64,000 bases of DNA from JBBDJB01 sp040880125 (GCA_040880125.1 JBBDJB010000018.1:186001-250000), one strand, 5' to 3'; shown: positions 25,583 through 34,224, counted from the first letter of the stretch. Program-made: numbers and translations. Notes: generated by a model not told the origin, from the letters alone.

Positions 25583-27001
25583 TTATCGCACACGGCAGCG
25601 GAAGCGGACCAGGCCGCCTTCGCCCGGCTCGAGCGGCTCCAAAATGTCCCAGCGGAGCACGAGCGAGCCGCCAACGTTCTCCTCGACGTGGAACTGGGCC
25701 TCGGCGCTCGACTGCGCCGAGTCGGGCACGTACTCGAGCCGCGTGGAGAGGTTGTCGAGGATCGTGACGTTGCCGACTGCCTGGTCGCCAACGTTGTCGT
25801 AGCGGATGGCGAAGTCGACCAGTTCGCCAACCTGGGCGGTGTGTTTTGATGCCGTCTTGATCACGCGAAGCTGTGGATTGTCCGGCTCGGTGAGGTGATA
25901 GATCGTCCCGGCGGCAACGTCGTTGGTGACGCCGACCGCACTCACCTCGTCAATCAACACGTGCACCTGTTCCACCTGGGACCAGGTAATGGCGGCCTGC
26001 ACGGCCTCTTCCAACAGCGCCGTCTCCTCCTCGGCAAAGATCCCGAATCGCATGATTTGGAAGTCTTCGTTCGGCCGCAGTGGTCCGCTCAATTCGGTGA
26101 GGATTCGTTGCGATTCCAGGCCGCCGCTCATTTGCCGGGCGCGATACGCTCCGCCGCGCCGTGCCATGCGGCCGCGCTGCGCCTGCAGCCGCTGCAGAGT
26201 CGTGGTGGCGATCGAGAGGTCCTCGCTTTGCACCAGTTGCTGTTCGCGGCCGAAGGCGTCGGCCGACTTGTGTTGCTGATGTGCCCAAACGTCGTCCACT
26301 CGACGCACCACGCCGAACCGCGGCGCATACAGATGCACGCGGTTAGTTGGTTGCACGATTGTACGGCCGTCAAGTGTATCGTAGTGGCCGACGGCATCTT
26401 CCTGTTCCAGTCCGACCACGGTCCAGTCGGGCCGGACTCCGGCGGGCAAGCCGAAGTCGCCGCCGTCGCGCAGATATTCGTCATGCGGCCAAGGCCCACG
26501 AATGCCCGGCGGTCGCCACTGGGCGGACGGCGGTCCGTATTCGGCGAACTCGATCGAGTTGTACACGCGGGCCGGGGCAGGGGAGTGCGGGTGCTCGAAG
26601 TGCGCTACTTGAGTAACCTCTGCAGCGGCCAAGTCGCTTCTCGAAGACCCTCTCTCCGGCCCTCTCTCCGGAAGAGAGTGGGAGGATGTGGACTCAGCTT
26701 CGGGTGCCATCACGACGGATGCAGAAGCGTCGCTGGCGACGGCGAGCTCGGCGAGATCGTCGCTCGTCTCGGCGGAGACCGGTTCGTGATGCGACACGGG
26801 CACGACGTCGCTTTCTGTGTCCGCGTCATCGTTCGAAGACGCCGCAGTCGCTGGCGCGGTGTTCACGCCGGGCAGATCCGCCTGGTCGCTGCGCGGAACG
26901 CCGCGGCACGAGCAGAGGATCAGCATCGCCAAGCCGACGAACGTATAGCGGGCCCAGCGCGGCCAAGCGATCGGATATTCTTGGGTCGCTAAAGGTATCA
27001 T
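25583..27001 (-). CDS. Lipoprotein with C-terminal DUF11 domain
   Basis: A 472-residue exported protein, last gene of a three-gene operon. The N-terminus has a hydrophobic segment ending LILC30-SC, a lipobox. Residues 33-150 are low-complexity, acidic and Ser/Ala-rich. Residues 150-370 are a region I do not recognise, containing VHLYAPRFGVVRR and a helical stretch. The last 95 residues form a DUF11/conserved-repeat beta domain (VIKTASKHTAQVGELVDFAI, then NVTILDNLSTRLEYV), as in large planctomycete and chlamydial envelope proteins. A family C palindrome lies in frame inside the low-complexity linker (26648-26683). It starts 8 bases after the previous stop, so it is co-translated. Likely anchored in the cell envelope. 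Confidence 0.82.
   Translation of the reverse strand: MIPLATQEYPIAWPRWARYTFVGLAMLILCSCRGVPRSDQADLPGVNTAPATAASSNDDADTESDVVPVSHHEPVSAETSDDLAELAVASDASASVVMAPEAESTSSHSLPERGPERGSSRSDLAAAEVTQVAHFEHPHSPAPARVYNSIEFAEYGPPSAQWRPPGIRGPWPHDEYLRDGGDFGLPAGVRPDWTVVGLEQEDAVGHYDTLDGRTIVQPTNRVHLYAPRFGVVRRVDDVWAHQQHKSADAFGREQQLVQSEDLSIATTTLQRLQAQRGRMARRGGAYRARQMSGGLESQRILTELSGPLRPNEDFQIMRFGIFAEEETALLEEAVQAAITWSQVEQVHVLIDEVSAVGVTNDVAAGTIYHLTEPDNPQLRVIKTASKHTAQVGELVDFAIRYDNVGDQAVGNVTILDNLSTRLEYVPDSAQSSAEAQFHVEENVGGSLVLRWDILEPLEPGEGGLVRFRCRVR
26648..26683 (-). repeat. Palindromic repeat, family C, inside a coding sequence
   Basis: CCCTCTCTCCGGCCCTCTCT on the plus strand, then CCGGAAGAGAG. It matches the core of the intergenic family C copies, but here it is read in frame as SLPERGPERGSS in the lipoprotein linker. 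Confidence 0.7.
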
Positions 27002-27009
27002 CGCCACAC

Positions 27010-27780
27010 TTACCGGACGGCAGACGCCGGCTCCTCGATGGGGGGCTGGACATGCTCGTCCGACTCGTGGAACAACACGGCCGGCGGCGAGCCGTACAGA
27101 AAGGCGGCATCCGGACCGGCGGAGCCGGGAAGGCGGCCGCCAATCCGCAAGATGGCCACCGGTCGGCCCATCCGGTCCGCCACGGCCAACGGATCGTCGC
27201 CTGGCTCGATTTCGAACCACGACTCCTCGTCCGCCGGCTGGGCATAGGGAAGCGCTCGATCCGGATCCTCCAGGTAAATCACTCGGGTGACGTACTTACC
27301 GGCCAGAGCCAGTTCGAGTTCATCGTGAGTGATCGTGATGGGGATCGGAAACTTCAGCTCGCATCCCGGCGGAGGATAGATGCGGTCGATGACTTCGACC
27401 GTAGGGTAGACTTCCATGCCGGGGTGACCGGGGATCCGCGTCACTTCGAAGCGATAGACGGGAGCGACCAGCATCCCGATCATCTGCGGCGTGGGCCGCG
27501 GCTCGGAGAAGCCTTCGCCCTCGGCCAGCGCGACCAGGGCTCCCTCGGGAGCCTTGATCGCCACGGGCTGATAATAACCAGACAACGGTCCGCCTCTCCC
27601 AAGTCGCCGGCCGCCAATCGCTCCCGGTGGCAGTGCGCTTGAGTGTTGCCAGTGGACGGAAGTATCTTGCGCCGATCCGAGCGCTGCCGTCGTAAGCCAC
27701 ACTACGCCCGCCGCCAGCATTTTGCCGACAACGCTCGCCCAGATCAGTCTCGGGCGCGGGAGCAAGCAGACCGTTGTCAT
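27010..27780 (-). CDS. Exported protein, paralogue of the upstream lipoprotein
   Basis: A 256-residue protein with an N-terminal signal or anchor segment (about 12-37, ending ALGSAQ). Residues about 70-235 align with the neighbouring lipoprotein: VYRFEVTRIPGHPGMEVYPT against IYRLKLSNIPGRPGEELYPT, GKYVTRVIYLEDPD against GNYVTKVIYLPDPE, and PLAVADRMGRPVAILRIG against PIVEADRRGAILAIIRLG. I know no named domain for this module. Middle gene of the operon, 88 bases after the first gene and 8 bases before the DUF11 gene. The start is an ATG at 27780. Probably periplasmic or envelope-bound; the role is unknown. Confidence 0.8.
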   Translation of the reverse strand: MTTVCLLPRPRLIWASVVGKMLAAGVVWLTTAALGSAQDTSVHWQHSSALPPGAIGGRRLGRGGPLSGYYQPVAIKAPEGALVALAEGEGFSEPRPTPQMIGMLVAPVYRFEVTRIPGHPGMEVYPTVEVIDRIYPPPGCELKFPIPITITHDELELALAGKYVTRVIYLEDPDRALPYAQPADEESWFEIEPGDDPLAVADRMGRPVAILRIGGRLPGSAGPDAAFLYGSPPAVLFHESDEHVQPPIEEPASAVR

Positions 27781-27868
27781 TGAAATCGCAACCTTACTGT
27801 CTTGCTTGTCGAAACCTCGTTAAACTCGTTTCCTTCCCGGAGCGGTCGACTGCCGGCTCCGATTCCTG

Positions 27869-29056
27869 CTAGTGCCCTCCGTGGTGGGGATGATGCGCCG
27901 CCGGACCGGGCGGCTGTTGCGTCACCACTTCATGCATGTTCGAGAACGGATTGCGGAAGATCGGACCGGGTGACCTCACCTGCTCCGTGATCCGCATGTG
28001 GTGCGGCGGCTTCGGATAGCTCATGCCCGGCCGCTGCTTGACGTCGATGCGGAACTTTTCCACCGGCTGCGGGATGTGCCTTACCGTGTGATTCTTCATC
28101 ACGTGCTTCTGCAGGCCGGCCGGACCTCCCAGCGGGATGTGCGGCGGACCAGGAAGCCCGATCGGCGTTCCGCTGATTGGCATACCCCATTGTGGACTGT
28201 TCACGCCGGAGACCAGGTGCGGCGGAAGCGCGGCCGGACCGAATGCGCCGGTTGGCACTCCCATCGGTCCACCACCGACGGCGCCGCCATGCACTTCGTA
28301 CCCGCCGTACCCTGAAGGACCATGTCCGCCCAGTTCGCTATGCGAAGCGGGCACAACGGCCGCGTCGTAGGCGGCTTCGGCGCCCGGCATTTCTAAATCC
28401 TTGTTGCCCAGGCGAATGATCGCCAGGATCGCTCCCCGGCGGTCAGCTTCGACGATCGGATTGACACCCGGATCGAGCCGCGTACTGACCAGCGTGGCCA
28501 CGTCGGCCAGTGCCAGTTCCTGGAACTCCGGATCGGGCAGATAGATGACCTTCGTCACATAGTTGCCGCCGAGCACCTGCTCCCAGTCCTCTTCATTGAA
28601 CTGGATCGGGATCGGCGTGTGTGCCAGGTAGGCATCGGTGCGCGGCGTTGCCGGACCGATCTCCAGCGTCGGATACAGCTCCTCGCCGGGTCGGCCGGGA
28701 ATATTCGAAAGCTTCAGCCGGTAGATGGCCCCTTGCGGAAAGTTTTGCCGGCCGGGTACGACCAGCGGCTCGGAATCAAACAGTCCGTGGCCGGAGACAT
28801 CCCAAGCGATCGTCATGCCGGCCGGTCCGACAAACGCGACTTGAGAGGTGGGCGGCTGAAACATGCCGGCGGTGGCCAATGCCGGGGCAGGGCCGGCTCC
28901 CATCATCATCACGCCCGGTCCAGGACCGCCGACACCGGGTCCCGGTTCGAGAAGCTGCTGCGCCGGCGGCAAATTGTGCGTCAACGGCGCCCGGCACCCG
29001 GTCGCCGCACCCGACGCAATCACGAGGAAACTCAGCATGGCAATAGGAATTCTCAT
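27869..29056 (-). CDS. Lipoprotein with the shared envelope module and a His/Pro/Gly-rich tail
   Basis: A 395-residue lipoprotein, first gene of the operon. The lipobox is AATGC21. Residues 30-60 are Gly/Pro-rich. Residues about 70-230 carry the same unnamed module as the next gene (NIPGRPGEELYPTLEIG, NYVTKVIYLPDPE, ADRRGAILAIIRLG). Residues 235-395 are a low-complexity tail rich in Gly, Pro and His, ending HHPHHGGH, which could bind metal or interact with other envelope parts. A GGGGGAGACG sequence lies before the ATG. The promoter should lie in the 330-base spacer upstream. Confidence 0.82.
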   Translation of the reverse strand: MRIPIAMLSFLVIASGAATGCRAPLTHNLPPAQQLLEPGPGVGGPGPGVMMMGAGPAPALATAGMFQPPTSQVAFVGPAGMTIAWDVSGHGLFDSEPLVVPGRQNFPQGAIYRLKLSNIPGRPGEELYPTLEIGPATPRTDAYLAHTPIPIQFNEEDWEQVLGGNYVTKVIYLPDPEFQELALADVATLVSTRLDPGVNPIVEADRRGAILAIIRLGNKDLEMPGAEAAYDAAVVPASHSELGGHGPSGYGGYEVHGGAVGGGPMGVPTGAFGPAALPPHLVSGVNSPQWGMPISGTPIGLPGPPHIPLGGPAGLQKHVMKNHTVRHIPQPVEKFRIDVKQRPGMSYPKPPHHMRITEQVRSPGPIFRNPFSNMHEVVTQQPPGPAAHHPHHGGH

Positions 29057-29386
29057 CGTCTCCCCCCCAAGTCGTGGCTTGGCCGGTTCGCCCGGCCATG
29101 AGCCATCATGTTCGCATGCAGCGCTAGCCGTCCCCCGCGGGGGACGTACCGGCGACTGAAGGACTACCGATATCGCCGCGCCTTCGCGTCACCGGCGATT
29201 GCCGTGGACCGCGCGCCCGGGCCTGCTCTACAATCTTCGCGCCGCCACCGTTTCCGTTGGCGGCGGCTTTGCGTGCGACGTCCCTCGCGTTAACACGAAC
29301 GCGGTGCCGCACAGTTACGGCCTCTGAGGAGTATTGGTCGGATTAACCGGCACCGATTCTTTTGGAAAAACCGGCAAAACCCGTTC
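29057..29386. other. Divergent spacer with an 18-bp perfect palindrome
   Basis: No gene. A perfect palindrome CGTCCCCCGCGGGGGACG lies at 29129-29146, about 73 bases upstream of the lipoprotein operon start. It could be an operator or a hairpin. The spacer should hold promoters for the leftward operon and the rightward LolA-like gene. Confidence 0.55.
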
Positions 29387-30388
29387 ATGAAGAACAGTTT
29401 GCCCTATTTAACACTGGTGGGATTGCTGGTCTGGTGTCCCTTGGCGCAGGCGCAGCCGGAGTCGCCGTCCGCCACGTCCCCGGCAATTGCTGACGCGGAC
29501 CGTGCTTCCGAGGGCGATGCGCTGATCCGGGCTGCAGTGCTGGCGCTGCACCAGCATGACAGCATTGCCGCCAACGTGCGGCAGCAGCTCAACCTGTTCG
29601 GCAACCGGCTGGTTGGTGCCGGCGTTTACTACCAGGAGGGCAGGGGCGCGGAGATGCTGGTCCGCTTCGAACTGCGCACCCATATCGCCGGCCGTGAGTG
29701 CAGCCTGCAACAAGTCGCGGACGGCCGCTACTTGTGGACCGACGAGCAGTTCGATCACGAGCGCAGCATTCGCAAGGTCGACCTGCGACGCGTCCAGAAG
29801 GCGCTGTCGGCGCAAGAAACGGCGACCGGCTCCGCGGCGCGGCTGCCACTGGCCGTCGGTGGAGTTCCGCGACTGATCGAGCGGCTGGCGATGAACTTTC
29901 ACTTCGGTCCGCCCAATCGTATCCAGCTTGGCGATTTGCCCGCGTACGCGCTGGAGGGCACATGGCGACCCGACCGTCTGGGGAGCTTGACCGCTGGGCC
30001 GGGTTCCAGCGATGACAGCAAGGCGGATGCGAAAGAGGATGCGGCTGCGAAGTCGCCTAATCTGGCTTCGCTTCCCCACCACGTGCCACACGAGGTATTG
30101 CTCGTGCTTGGGCAGGAGGATCTCTTCCCGCACGTGGTGGAGTATCGCCGGCTCATGGGAACACCGCCCGGCGCGGGCGGTCGCGAAACGCTGGTGCGTT
30201 TGGAGCTGTACCAAGTGCGCACCGGCGAGCCGATCGACAATCGGCAGTTTCTCTATCGCTCGAGCGAAACCAACATCGCCGATCATACCGACCAATTCCT
30301 CCGTCAGAACGGACTGGTTGACGCCCGGCTCAATGCGCTGGATCGGGCGCGCCGACCCGATGCGGCGGGAGATGCAACACGGCGTTGA
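29387..30388 (+). CDS. Secreted LolA-like protein of unknown function
   Basis: A 333-residue exported protein with a signal peptide ending LAQA (residue 23). The mature part is rich in beta strands and has the flavour of LolA/LppX-type lipoprotein-handling folds: an early helix (ALIRAAVLALHQHDSIAANV) followed by strands in GAGVYYQEGRGAEMLVRFEL. That fold call is weak. A Lys/Asp/Ala-rich linker lies at about 205-222. The last 59 bases overlap the end of the convergent phosphatase gene. No signs of a lipobox. Monocistronic. Confidence 0.7.
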   Translation: MKNSLPYLTLVGLLVWCPLAQAQPESPSATSPAIADADRASEGDALIRAAVLALHQHDSIAANVRQQLNLFGNRLVGAGVYYQEGRGAEMLVRFELRTHIAGRECSLQQVADGRYLWTDEQFDHERSIRKVDLRRVQKALSAQETATGSAARLPLAVGGVPRLIERLAMNFHFGPPNRIQLGDLPAYALEGTWRPDRLGSLTAGPGSSDDSKADAKEDAAAKSPNLASLPHHVPHEVLLVLGQEDLFPHVVEYRRLMGTPPGAGGRETLVRLELYQVRTGEPIDNRQFLYRSSETNIADHTDQFLRQNGLVDARLNALDRARRPDAAGDATRR

Positions 30389-30992
30389 TCGACAGGACCT
30401 TGATCTTGCCGGCGCGGTAGCGGATGAGGTTCATGCCGCCGTTGTTCTGCGGAATCTCTCGCGCCGCCGCCAGCGGAATCTTCAACAGCGAGCCGATATA
30501 CGCGCGGTTGACGACGTTGTGGGCGACCACCGCAATCTCACATCCGATGTGCCGGGACATCATCGCTTCCAGCGCGGGCGCAACCCGCCGCACCACGTCG
30601 CTCATCGATTCGCCGCCGGGATAGCCGTACTCGTCCGGGGACGTCATGAACCGGTGATATTCTTCCGGGTCGTCCCGCTCGATCTCGTCCCACTGTTTGC
30701 CTTCCCAGCGGCCGACGTCGACTTCGACGAGCTCTTCAGCGCATTGCACTTCCAAGTCGTGGGGTCTGGCGATACAGCGGGCCGTCTCGACCGCGCGGTG
30801 AAGCCCGCTGGCATAGATGGCCGCCAACGCGCGGTCGGCCAACACCGCGGCGACGCAACGGGCCTGAAGGCGGCCCTCTTCGGTCAGCGGTAGATTAACC
30901 GTGCGCCCTTGCAGCCGCGGCGGCTTCATTAAATTGCTCTCGGTCGCCGCGTGGCGAATCAAGTGCAGCAGGCAAGTGTCGGTGTCGGGCAT
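30330..30992 (-). CDS. Histidine phosphatase (phosphoglycerate mutase-like) protein
   Basis: A 220-residue member of the histidine phosphatase superfamily. The phospho-accepting His14 sits in LIRHAATESN, so the usual RHGET is RHAAT. Arg66 in LHRAVETA, Glu90 and the second catalytic His158 (VVAHNVVNR) are present, so it should be active. It could act on a small phosphorylated metabolite such as alpha-ribazole phosphate or phosphoglycerate; sequence alone does not decide. It starts 20 bases after the pdxA stop and so is likely co-transcribed with pdxA. The 3' end overlaps the convergent LolA-like gene. Confidence 0.88.
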   Translation of the reverse strand: MPDTDTCLLHLIRHAATESNLMKPPRLQGRTVNLPLTEEGRLQARCVAAVLADRALAAIYASGLHRAVETARCIARPHDLEVQCAEELVEVDVGRWEGKQWDEIERDDPEEYHRFMTSPDEYGYPGGESMSDVVRRVAPALEAMMSRHIGCEIAVVAHNVVNRAYIGSLLKIPLAAAREIPQNNGGMNLIRYRAGKIKVLSINAVLHLPPHRVGAPDPAH

Positions 30993-31012
30993 GATAGGGT
31001 GGCCTGCGGTGG

Positions 31013-32101
31013 TCAGGCCAGTGGCAGTTCGTCGTGCTCATCGTGATCGGGCCCAGCGGCGCGCTTCGCCAATTGGGCGGCCACGCGCAATGCCGCGGCC
31101 ATGCCGCCCCAATCGGCGCGGCCCTGCCAGGCGAGGTCGAAGGCCGTGCCGTGCGCGGCGCTTGTGCGGACGATCGGAAGACCCAGCGTGATGTTCACGG
31201 CCCGATGCATGCTTAGCAGCTTCAGCGCGATGTGCCCTTGATCGTGATACATCGCCACGATGGCGTCGTACGTGCCGTCGCGGCCTGCCGCCATCAGCGT
31301 GTCGGCGGGAAGAGGGCCGGAGACATTCCAGCCTTCGCTCCGTGCGGCGGCTACCGCCGGCGCGATGATGCGCTGCTCTTCATCCCCGAACAGGCCTTCC
31401 TCGCCGGCATGGGGATTGAGGGCACACACGCCGATGCGGGGCGTCGCGGCGCCAAGATTGAGCATGGCACGATTCGCCAGACGGCACTTGTCGACGATGG
31501 CCTCGGTGTTGATCGAATCCGCCACGGTGCGCAGCGCCGCGTGCAATGTCACGTGTACTACCCCCAAACCAGCAGGTCCGCGGACCGCGTCGCCGGGCGG
31601 CAGATAGAGCATCATCGCGAAGCTGTCCACGCCGCAGAGGTGAGCCAACAGTTCTGTGTGACCCGGATAGCGGTGGCCGGCTCTCCACAGGGCTGCCTTG
31701 CTCAAGGGAGCCGTCGTCACACCGTCCACCTGGCCGTCCAGCGCCAGGCCCGCCGCGCGAACGACTGCCGCATACGCCGCCGCTCCGGCACGCGGATCGA
31801 TCTGACCGGGCGGAACATCAACGATAACGTCCTCGCCACACGGCAGGCAGGGCAGGGCAGGGGTACCCGCTTCGCCGCTGAGCTCCCGGGCTTGCTCGGG
31901 CGACTCCACTTCTATCACGCGCACGCAGTCGCCGAACAGCCGTGCGGCCCCGCGCATTACTTCGGGATGTCCGACAACGACAATGTCGGCCACCGCCCGA
32001 AGCTCCGGGTCGGCCCAGGCGTGGACAATCGTCTCCGGCCCGACGCCCGCCACGTCACCCTGGGTGACGGCCAAAAGCGGTTTTCTTGCTGGCGAATTCA
32101 T
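31013..32101 (-). CDS. pdxA: 4-hydroxythreonine-4-phosphate dehydrogenase
   Basis: A 362-residue PdxA, the NAD-dependent enzyme that oxidises 4-phosphohydroxy-L-threonine in DXP-dependent vitamin B6 synthesis. It begins VTQGDVAGVGPE, the family start, and has GHRYPGHTELLAHL and the catalytic MYHDQGHIALKL segment. HTELL and the HDQGH histidines supply metal ligands. It is slightly longer than E. coli PdxA (329), mainly through an insertion around residues 75-100. A histidine phosphatase follows at 20 bases. No pdxJ is in the window. Confidence 0.95.
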   Translation of the reverse strand: MNSPARKPLLAVTQGDVAGVGPETIVHAWADPELRAVADIVVVGHPEVMRGAARLFGDCVRVIEVESPEQARELSGEAGTPALPCLPCGEDVIVDVPPGQIDPRAGAAAYAAVVRAAGLALDGQVDGVTTAPLSKAALWRAGHRYPGHTELLAHLCGVDSFAMMLYLPPGDAVRGPAGLGVVHVTLHAALRTVADSINTEAIVDKCRLANRAMLNLGAATPRIGVCALNPHAGEEGLFGDEEQRIIAPAVAAARSEGWNVSGPLPADTLMAAGRDGTYDAIVAMYHDQGHIALKLLSMHRAVNITLGLPIVRTSAAHGTAFDLAWQGRADWGGMAAALRVAAQLAKRAAGPDHDEHDELPLA

Positions 32102-32242
32102 GGAGCAATTCTAGCCGCGGCCGCGCGACTGGACAAACCCTCAGTGACCCGGTACGAAAGAGATAGACGTGCAAAGTGCTTCTCGGGCGGTGGCGATCCT
32201 ACACCGTCCGGTTCTCGCTGCCCCCAACGGTTGTTTTCTTTC

Positions 32243-32827
32243 ATGACGCGTATTTTCTTCACGCTGGCGGTCTTCTCGCTGCTGTTGATGGCCGCGGCCG
32301 CGGTGCTGGGCTGGGGTATCGGCGATCTCCGCGCGCTTCCCAGCAATCCAGACACGCTCCGCTGGGCTACGGTTCATCGCCTGACCGGTGTGGCCGCCGC
32401 GCTGGCGGTGGTGTTTGTGCATAGCATCGTGGTGACGTACTTCGTCGGTACCAGCCGGTGGTGCAAAGAGGTCGTTCAGACGTATCGGCTCGATCCGGCA
32501 TTGGTGCGCGAAAGCGCGCAGATCAAGCGCCGGGCGTTTCCCTGGTCGCTCGGCGGAATGTTGTTGGTGGTCGGCATCGGCGCGCTCGGCGCGGCCTCCG
32601 ATCCCGCCACCGGACGTGCTGGCACGGAGAATTGGACGATTGTGCATTTCATTTCAGCCATCGGAGGGCTGGCGCTGATCGCCTGGTCGTATGTAGCAAG
32701 TTGGAACGCTATCGAGTCGAATCAGCGCGTCATCGATCGAGTGGTCGAAGCCGTCCGGCAGATACGTGAAGCCCGCGGTTTGGACGTGGAACCGGCGGAT
32801 AAAGAAACCGCCGGCACGACGAGCTGA
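32243..32827 (+). CDS. Four-TM membrane protein of unknown function
   Basis: A 194-residue integral membrane protein with four segments at about 4-25, 42-68, 99-117 and 131-153. Histidines lie at or in the helices (His45, His60, His135), a pattern that could bind heme or metal but is not proven. The C-terminal 40 residues are polar. The frame is open far upstream, antisense to pdxA, but the Met at 32243 starts the hydrophobic sequence and is the only sensible start. It is divergent from pdxA. Palindromes B and A follow its stop. I do not recognise a family. Confidence 0.72.
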   Translation: MTRIFFTLAVFSLLLMAAAAVLGWGIGDLRALPSNPDTLRWATVHRLTGVAAALAVVFVHSIVVTYFVGTSRWCKEVVQTYRLDPALVRESAQIKRRAFPWSLGGMLLVVGIGALGAASDPATGRAGTENWTIVHFISAIGGLALIAWSYVASWNAIESNQRVIDRVVEAVRQIREARGLDVEPADKETAGTTS

Positions 32828-32830
32828 TCG

Positions 32831-32855
32831 GTGGCATAGATATTCCTGTCTGTGC
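32831..32855 (+). repeat. Palindromic repeat, family B (copy 4)
   Basis: GTGGCATAGATATTCCTGTC then TGTGC, a slightly diverged family B copy 4 bases after the membrane-protein stop. Confidence 0.7.
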
Positions 32856-32891
32856 GTGAAGCTGTAGCTGTGTTCGTGAGAACTCCGACGT

Positions 32892-32919
32892 GTGCCACTG
32901 CTGGTCTTGTCCAGCAGTG
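32892..32919 (+). repeat. Palindromic 3'-end element, family A (copy 3)
   Basis: GTGCCACTGCTGG, TCTTGT, CCAGCAGTG: 9-bp perfect stem. 65 bases after the membrane-protein stop. Confidence 0.78.
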
Positions 32920-33053
32920 CATTGGTGTCGCGATTGAGGCATCTCCGTCCCTCGTGGCTGCGTCGGGCTTGTACGCCCTTGGAGAACGTGTTCAGCAATA
33001 GTCGCGCTTCCGTTAATGGCACGTGCAATTCTTCTAGAACCCCCTCTCCCCGG

Positions 33054-33149
33054 CCCTCTCCCCGGCGGGGAGAGGGAGTAAGTGCGCTCGTGACGGGCCA
33101 GCTCTCCCCGTGGGGGAGCGGGAGTAAGCGCGCTCATGAGGGGCCAGCT
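33054..33149 (+). repeat. Family C palindromes with a duplicated 30-base segment
   Basis: A 10-bp stem CCCTCTCCCC / GGGGAGAGGG lies at 33054-33076, a second palindrome GCTCTCCCC/GGGGGAGC at 33101-33118. The segment GGGAGTAAGTGCGCTCGTGA (from about 33074) is repeated with four changes from about 33119. The second copy contains the stop codon of the next minus-strand gene. Confidence 0.7.
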
Positions 33150-33682
33150 TCGTGCGGCGAACTGCTCCGGTACTCTCCCATGATCTCCTCAATGAGCCGC
33201 TTCATCTGGCCCTCGACCTGCTGGAGACCGAATGGATCGTGGATGTGGCTTCGGATGATGCGGCCCATCTGCTCGGCGAAGTGGATTACCTCGCCCCGGC
33301 TCACCGCGTCTGGCTGACGGCGGCCGTATCGATCGGGGTACATCCGCTCGAGCAGCCATGCCCCGGCGCGCCAGGAGCGGCCGCTGGCGGCCACCACATT
33401 CTTCAGCGGCGTGACTTCCCGTTGCATTTCGGCCTGGCGAAGCTGCTCCGCGAACGGTTCATTCCGCTGGGCAAGCCGGGTAATGGTGGACGGCGAGCAA
33501 CCGACGTACTCGGCAGCCTGACTGCGGCTGCAGCCGATCGCCACCAGCGCACAGACCGTGCCGCGCTTGGCCTGGTCGAGCACTTCGGGGCGCCCCTGGG
33601 GTTTGGACTGCTGGTCGGCCGGCAGCGCAGTGGACGAGATTTTAGTGGACGGGGTTTTAGTGGACTGGGTTTGGGTGGACAT
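33134..33682 (-). CDS. Helix-turn-helix protein of unknown function
   Basis: A 182-residue soluble protein. After a Ser/Thr-rich N-terminus (1-28), residues 31-75 form a Hin/Fis-like helix-turn-helix (GRPEVLDQAKRG, then GCSRSQAAEYVGCSPSTITR). The middle has WRAGAWLLERMYPDRYGRR, which resembles a motif in phage small-terminase-like and related DNA-binding proteins. No terminase large subunit or phage gene is near, so a transcription regulator is also possible. AAGGGGC lies before the ATG. The stop codon and last codons lie in a duplicated repeat segment, so the C-terminus may have been altered. A long AT-rich spacer is upstream. Confidence 0.68.
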   Translation of the reverse strand: MSTQTQSTKTPSTKISSTALPADQQSKPQGRPEVLDQAKRGTVCALVAIGCSRSQAAEYVGCSPSTITRLAQRNEPFAEQLRQAEMQREVTPLKNVVAASGRSWRAGAWLLERMYPDRYGRRQPDAVSRGEVIHFAEQMGRIIRSHIHDPFGLQQVEGQMKRLIEEIMGEYRSSSPHEAGPS

Positions 33683-34224
33683 GATGTGTTTGCCCCTTGT
33701 GTGAAAATGCCTGGCTTGGATCGACGCTCGCCCCCCTTATCGGCCGCCCTTTTGCAACGCGCCTTTTAGGGGGGCCCCATGTTTCGTTGAAAAAGTCAGC
33801 GTCCAAACTCCGCGCCGCTCGAGCGCGGTGACGTTTTTCTTCAGGTTTTTGCAACGGCCCTTTTTGCGAAGTGTTGAAAAAGTCCTTGCGATTGCGGGAG
33901 TTTCAAGTGGCTTGCAAAGCCGGATTATTTTATAAAAACTTACTTTATTTGGTGTATTAACTCCGTCGTGTTCGGCACTGTGTAGGCCAATTACTCGTGA
34001 ATATCGCGGAATTCAGGTGAAGCCACTTCGATTTAGCGGATAGAATTGGCTGTTGATAATATACAAATTTAATCTACAAGTCAACCCGGATGAGAAGGCC
34101 GGCGGATGTGCACGACGCGCAGTGCGATCCTGCGGAGGGCCGGCCCGAAGCGGTCACTGCGGGTGGGGCAGGATGATTGCGCGCGAGCTACAGGGAAACG
34201 GTCCGCGCAACGGACCGCACATGA
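33683..34224. other. AT-rich gene-free stretch
   Basis: No gene. GC is about 38% in 33901-34080 by hand count (68 of 180), far below the rest. It has an 8-bp stem (33730-33737 with 33768-33775) in the likely leader of the HTH gene, and the motif GTTGAAAAAGTC twice (33786-33797 and 33873-33884). It could hold a strong promoter or be recently acquired DNA. Confidence 0.5.

Noticed and set aside
33873..34070. Possible replication origin in the AT-rich stretch (one DnaA-box-like TGTTGATAA)
   Set aside because: Only one imperfect box, no dnaA/dnaN/gyr genes and no cluster of boxes.
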